NCBI GenBank assembly: GCA_019351975.1 | Contig: JABBOG010000039.1 | Location: 1 to 37,338 of the forward strand | Source: Acidobacteriota bacterium | GTDB lineage: Bacteria > Acidobacteriota > Terriglobia > Terriglobales > Acidobacteriaceae | Length of the DNA stretch: 37,338 bases | Direction: 5' to 3' | Shown here: one piece after another, positions 34,217 to 37,338 of the stretch | How the letters are laid out: every line of letters begins with the position of its first letter | Position numbering within the stretch: the stretch's first letter is position 1 | Made by a program: the position numbers and the translations under genes | The notes under the pieces: model-generated | Seen by the model: only the letters and a program-made list of their open reading frames with translations | Database searches by the model: none | Told to the model about the DNA's origin: nothing

Positions 34217-34263
34217 GGTGCTCCTTTGAAGTGATTGAGATATGTTGCGCTTGCAGACGGAGA

Positions 34264-34689
34264 TCAGGCGATGACGCCTTTTTTCAGGATGATGTTGCCG
34301 TAGATACGGGCTTCGCCGGTCATGAGGATGCAAAAGGATTGCCGTGCACGATCGTAAAAGGCATGGCGGTCGATACGTACGGGCTCGGGCGCGTCGGGCT
34401 GATGGTGCCGGATGGCACGCATGTAATCGGCTTCTACGGCGGGATCGAGGCGGTCGCCGTCGACTACCTGCATCATGATGAGGGGAGGTGCGTAGGTGTC
34501 GAGCGGGAAGAGCGGAAGGATGGCTTCGAGAAGCGCTGCGATGGGGAGAGCATCGGCACGGACGAGGCGTTTGGCGCAGGTGACGCCGGGAAAGTTCGCA
34601 TCGGCGAGGACTATTTCGTCGCCGTGCCCCATCTCGCAGAGGAGCTTAAGCAGGTCTGGACTGAGTGCGGGAGAGATTCCTTTGAGCAT
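34264..34689 (-). CDS. fucU: L-fucose mutarotase (FucU/RbsD family)
   Basis: Predicted 141-residue cytoplasmic mutarotase that interconverts the alpha and beta anomers of L-fucose. It starts MLKGISPALSPDLLKLLCEM and continues GHGDEIVLADANFP, with the His and Asp typical of the family. The end reads RIYGNIILKKGVI, as in FucU. RbsD is the closest alternative, but the neighbours favour fucose. The ATG overlaps the TAA of the dehydrogenase gene by one base (TAATG), indicating translational coupling. A GH29 gene follows 47 bases downstream. Confidence 0.93.
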   Translation of the reverse strand: MLKGISPALSPDLLKLLCEMGHGDEIVLADANFPGVTCAKRLVRADALPIAALLEAILPLFPLDTYAPPLIMMQVVDGDRLDPAVEADYMRAIRHHQPDAPEPVRIDRHAFYDRARQSFCILMTGEARIYGNIILKKGVIA

Positions 34690-35807
34690 TATGTAAGCTC
34701 CTCATCGAAACAAACAGCGACCTTGCCGCACAGACCAGAGGCCATAAGGGCGTAGGCTTCGTCGACGCGTGCGAGCGGGAAACGGTGGGTGACGAGCGCG
34801 GATGGAAATAGCTGCCAGCGCACGAGGCGCTCGACGAGTTCTTCCATGCGCCACGTAGACGTGACCCAGGAGCCATAGAGCGTCTTCTGGTCGTGCATGA
34901 GGTCGGCAGAGGGTTGAAACTGTACGCCGCCGCCTTCGCCGAGGAAGACAATGCGACCCCAACGGCGGGCGGCAGCGATGGCGGTATGGCGCGCCTGAGG
35001 ATGCCCGGAGCACTCGACGGAGCGCTCTACACCGTGGCCGCCGGTCAGAGTGCGGATTTCGGCGACGTTGTCGGGGCCGGAAGCGATGACCTCGTCGCAG
35101 AGGCCAAGGTCGCGGGCAAGCTGTAGGCGGCCGGGAAGGACGTCGATGCCAAAGATGCGCTGTGCGCCGAGCTTGCGGCAGATGGCGGCAGTGGCCAGAC
35201 CGACGGGACCGAGGCCGGTGATGAGGACGGCGTCGTTGCCGCTGATGCCGATCTTTTCGAGGCCTTCGTAGGCGGTGCCGAAGCCGCAGGCGACCTGCGC
35301 GCCGTCGGTGTAAGAAAGCTCGTCGGGAAGGTGGATGAGGTCTTTTTCCTCGGCGAGGAGGAAGTCGGCCATACCGCCGTCGCGCTGCCAGCCGTAGGCG
35401 CGGCGGTACTGCTCGCTGGTGCAGGAGATCATGTAGCCACGGCGGCAGTCGTTGCAGAGGCCGCAGCCGGAGATGTGGTAGACGATAGCACGGTCTCCCA
35501 CAGCGAAGCCGCGGCAGCCGGGTCCGGTCTTGATGACCTGGCCGCAGGGTTCGTGGCCCGCGATGACGCCCTGGTAGCCTTCGGGGCCTTTGCCGAGGTG
35601 TTCGTGGTAGATGGCGCGGATGTCGGAACCGCAGATGGTGGAGGATTTCATGCGCAGGAGGACTTGTCCCCAGCCGGGTTCTGGAACGGCGAAGGAGCGA
35701 AGGCTGGTGGTGCTGTCGCCGGGAAGAAGGACGCCATGCATGTGTGGTTGGGGGTCTAATGTTGCAGTCGTGGTCAAGGCTCCTCCGGTGGGGCTGTGTG
35801 GGTTCAT
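34689..35807 (-). CDS. Zinc-dependent medium-chain alcohol/polyol dehydrogenase
   Basis: Predicted 372-residue MDR-family dehydrogenase. The catalytic zinc site is seen in STICGSDIRA and AGHEPCGQV. The structural zinc site is the four-cysteine cluster GCGLCNDCRRGYMISC (C-x2-C-x2-C-x7-C). The nucleotide fold has GLGPVGLA, with an Asp at the end of the second strand (GIDVLPGRL), which favours NAD over NADP. In this fucose cluster it may oxidise L-fucose, L-fuconate or a product further down; that is inferred. The ATG at 35807 overlaps the aldo/keto reductase stop by 4 bases (ATGA). The first 25 residues are not conserved in the family, so a later Met could also serve. Confidence 0.88.
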   Translation of the reverse strand: MNPHSPTGGALTTTATLDPQPHMHGVLLPGDSTTSLRSFAVPEPGWGQVLLRMKSSTICGSDIRAIYHEHLGKGPEGYQGVIAGHEPCGQVIKTGPGCRGFAVGDRAIVYHISGCGLCNDCRRGYMISCTSEQYRRAYGWQRDGGMADFLLAEEKDLIHLPDELSYTDGAQVACGFGTAYEGLEKIGISGNDAVLITGLGPVGLATAAICRKLGAQRIFGIDVLPGRLQLARDLGLCDEVIASGPDNVAEIRTLTGGHGVERSVECSGHPQARHTAIAAARRWGRIVFLGEGGGVQFQPSADLMHDQKTLYGSWVTSTWRMEELVERLVRWQLFPSALVTHRFPLARVDEAYALMASGLCGKVAVCFDEELT

Positions 35808-36826
35808 GCTGGCGTGATGTCTCCGTGGAGATCCCAAAGGTCTTCCCATGATTGATTTTCCTTCCACAGAAAGACCTGGCCCTTGATGAGCCGACAGCGT
35901 TGATCGGCGGCGGCGATCTGGTCCATTTCTGCGGCGGTGAGAGGATCTTCGGTGACAGCGCGGAGATTTTGAGTGTAGTTGCGCGGGTTGACGGAGAAGG
36001 GAATAACCACTTCTCCGCGCTGGACGGCCCATTTGAGGCAGATGGTTGCGGCGTGGAAGCGATGTGCGTCTGCGATGGAGCAGATTACTGGATCATGGAG
36101 GGGGGAGGTATCCTCCGGGGTGCGGTCACGTTCGGGGCGGCCGGGTGAGCCGAGCGGACAGAAGCCGATGGGCTGGATATTTTTCTCTTGGAGATAGGCA
36201 AGAAACTCGGGCTGCTGGAAGTGCGGATGCAGCTCCATCTCGTTGCAGTGGGGAGAAACATGCGCATCTTGCAGCAGCAGATTGAGCTTGGGGATGGTCA
36301 TGTTGGAGGTGCCAATGTTTCGGACGAGACCCTGCTCCAGTAACTTTTCCATCTCGCCCCAGGTTTCCATGAAGGAGGCGTGGATGTAGGGGCGCGCGTC
36401 GGGGCTGCGCGAGTCGATGCTACAACCGGGAGCGTGAAAGTTCGGAAAGGGCCAATGGACGAGATAGAGGTCGAGGTAGTCCAACCGGAGATCGTGGAGG
36501 GACTGCTTGAAGGCGGGAATCACGTCTTTCCTGTCGTGTTTGTCGTTCCAGAGCTTGGAGGTGATCCAAAGGTCTTTGCGGGGAGCGATGGTTCTGGTGA
36601 CGGTTTGCAGGGCTTCGCCGATGAGCGATTCATTGCCGTACACCGCGGCGCAATCGAAGTGACGATACCCGATACGCGCGGCGTCGAGGACGGCTGCCGC
36701 GATCTGCGATCCTGTGACGTGATCGGAACCGAAGGTGCCAAGGCCGATGACCGGAATTTGCGTACCGTTGGAGAGCGTGCGTTGGGGCACGGATGCGGGA
36801 TCAACGATTTCGCGGGAATACTCCAT
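35804..36826 (-). CDS. Aldo/keto reductase
   Basis: Predicted 340-residue NAD(P)H-linked oxidoreductase with a TIM-barrel fold. The full catalytic tetrad is present: Asp58, Tyr63, Lys91 and His124, in HFDCAAVYGNE, TSKLWN and LVHWP. Strand phrases RNIGTSNMT and PIGFCPLGSPG are typical, and RGEVVIPFSVNPRNYTQN marks the cofactor phosphate region. It is the first gene of the fucose operon, so it may handle L-fucose, L-lactaldehyde or another intermediate; this is inferred from position. A GGAGG site lies 10 bases before the ATG, and GATAAT about 25 bases upstream could be a -10 box. Confidence 0.9.
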   Translation of the reverse strand: MEYSREIVDPASVPQRTLSNGTQIPVIGLGTFGSDHVTGSQIAAAVLDAARIGYRHFDCAAVYGNESLIGEALQTVTRTIAPRKDLWITSKLWNDKHDRKDVIPAFKQSLHDLRLDYLDLYLVHWPFPNFHAPGCSIDSRSPDARPYIHASFMETWGEMEKLLEQGLVRNIGTSNMTIPKLNLLLQDAHVSPHCNEMELHPHFQQPEFLAYLQEKNIQPIGFCPLGSPGRPERDRTPEDTSPLHDPVICSIADAHRFHAATICLKWAVQRGEVVIPFSVNPRNYTQNLRAVTEDPLTAAEMDQIAAADQRCRLIKGQVFLWKENQSWEDLWDLHGDITPA

Positions 36827-37293
36827 GCGGAAAGAACCTCCACGAGATTATCGAGAGAACGACGAAGCATTGGGAATGGCTAAATGCTGCGTCGTGATGG
36901 ATAATTTTGACTTCGGAGGAGCACTCGTATCGAGGTTGGCAGCAAACGTCAGGTTGTGGCTGAGGTTGCCGATGTGAAGCGACCGGCTTTTCCGGCGGAG
37001 CATGTTGCACAATGCGGGTATTTGTCCTGAGGCGGTTGGGAGCGATGTGCGGCAAACTATGCGGTTGGGAGGAGGAGCTTCCGGTACTTTGCTCTTGAAA
37101 ATGTAGCGGAATGAACAGGTACGTTTACGTGCAATGTGCGCAGCACGCAGTTGCAGCCGTGTTGGATTGACGGAGCTGTACCATTCTTCAGGATTTTAAG
37201 AGGTGCCAGGGTGACGAACCGATGCACTTTCGGGTGTCTCTGCGTGGCGTAACGAAGCAGAGAGAGCATCTGACTGTAGGGCAAAAATTGAAG
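36827..37293. other. Intergenic region between the fucose operon and tmRNA
   Basis: This gap should hold the fucose operon promoter near 36830-36880 and the end of the tmRNA transcript. A 7-base inverted repeat, TCTCTGC (37237-37243) and GCAGAGA (37257-37263), lies just past the tmRNA end and may help end that transcript, though no T-run follows it. I see no protein gene or other RNA gene. Confidence 0.4.
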
Positions 37294-37338
37294 TGGTGGA
37301 GGCGGGGAGAATCGAACTCCCGTCCGAAGAAACCAACG
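37294..37338 (-). ncRNA. ssrA: tmRNA (ssrA), 3' end only, cut by the window edge
   Basis: Read on the minus strand, the last 45 bases give a T-arm-like GGGAGTTCGATTCTCCC followed by CGCCTCCACCA. This is the highly conserved 3' end of bacterial tmRNA, including the encoded CCA at 37294-37296. An ordinary tRNA is less likely, because the bases before the T-arm (GTTTCTTCGGAC) fit the tmRNA stem rather than a variable loop, and the acceptor end is that of tmRNA. The rest, including the tag reading frame, lies beyond the window. Confidence 0.88.

Overview
The window looks like chromosomal DNA of a high-GC, diderm, non-sporulating bacterium, most likely an acidobacterium of the Terriglobia (Granulicella/Edaphobacter/Terriglobus type). 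This placement is an inference. It rests on the mix of an FG-GAP/UnbV (CRTAC1-like) exported protein, a TetR-RND efflux operon with an outer-membrane lipoprotein, a very large secreted S53 peptidase with Ig-like repeats, kelch lipoproteins and a CadC-like winged-helix/TPR regulator. No phage, insertion sequence, plasmid gene or CRISPR array was seen. Most genes lie on the minus strand.

Layout. 1-3.2 kb: a CRTAC1-family exported protein and, upstream of it, the frameshifted remains of a c-type cytochrome gene. 3.2-9.9 kb: a tetR-permease-adaptor-outer membrane factor operon read from one promoter, with a palindromic operator laid over its -10 box. 9.9-12.2 kb: S1/P1 nuclease, Nudix hydrolase and HAD-IB phosphatase in one row; the phosphatase starts at TTG and has a C10 tract and an inverted repeat just upstream. 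12.6-13.4 kb: two small unknown membrane proteins. 13.4-14.7 kb: a LarA-like nickel-pincer racemase/epimerase on the plus strand, ending in a strong hairpin. 14.8-16.5 kb: DinB-like protein, enoyl-ACP reductase FabI and an EVE-domain protein. 16.5-21.9 kb: a translationally coupled cell-wall operon (amidase, GerMN-domain protein, glutamate racemase), ruvC on the opposite strand, rsmA and an amino-acid permease. Two short elements with terminal inverted repeats sit here, and each supplies the TAG stop codon of its neighbour gene. 22-24 kb: a membrane-bound winged-helix/TPR regulator broken by a one-base frameshift. 24.4-30.8 kb: a kelch-repeat lipoprotein and an S53 peptidase with Ig-like repeats. 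30.9-36.8 kb: an L-fucose operon (aldo/keto reductase, zinc dehydrogenase, FucU mutarotase, GH29 fucosidase, FucP symporter). The window ends inside the 3' end of a tmRNA gene on the minus strand.

How the genes work together. The fucose genes form a complete release-and-import unit: an exported fucosidase frees L-fucose, FucP imports it, FucU interconverts anomers, and two oxidoreductases stand where FucI/FucK/FucA would be in enterobacteria, which suggests an oxidative, non-phosphorylative route. The efflux operon is a self-contained, probably autoregulated pump. The amidase/GerMN/MurI block serves peptidoglycan turnover and D-glutamate supply. I see no clearly new multi-gene defence or mobile system. 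The most unusual points are the terminal-inverted-repeat elements that end genes, the gene remains, and the oxidative fucose cassette.
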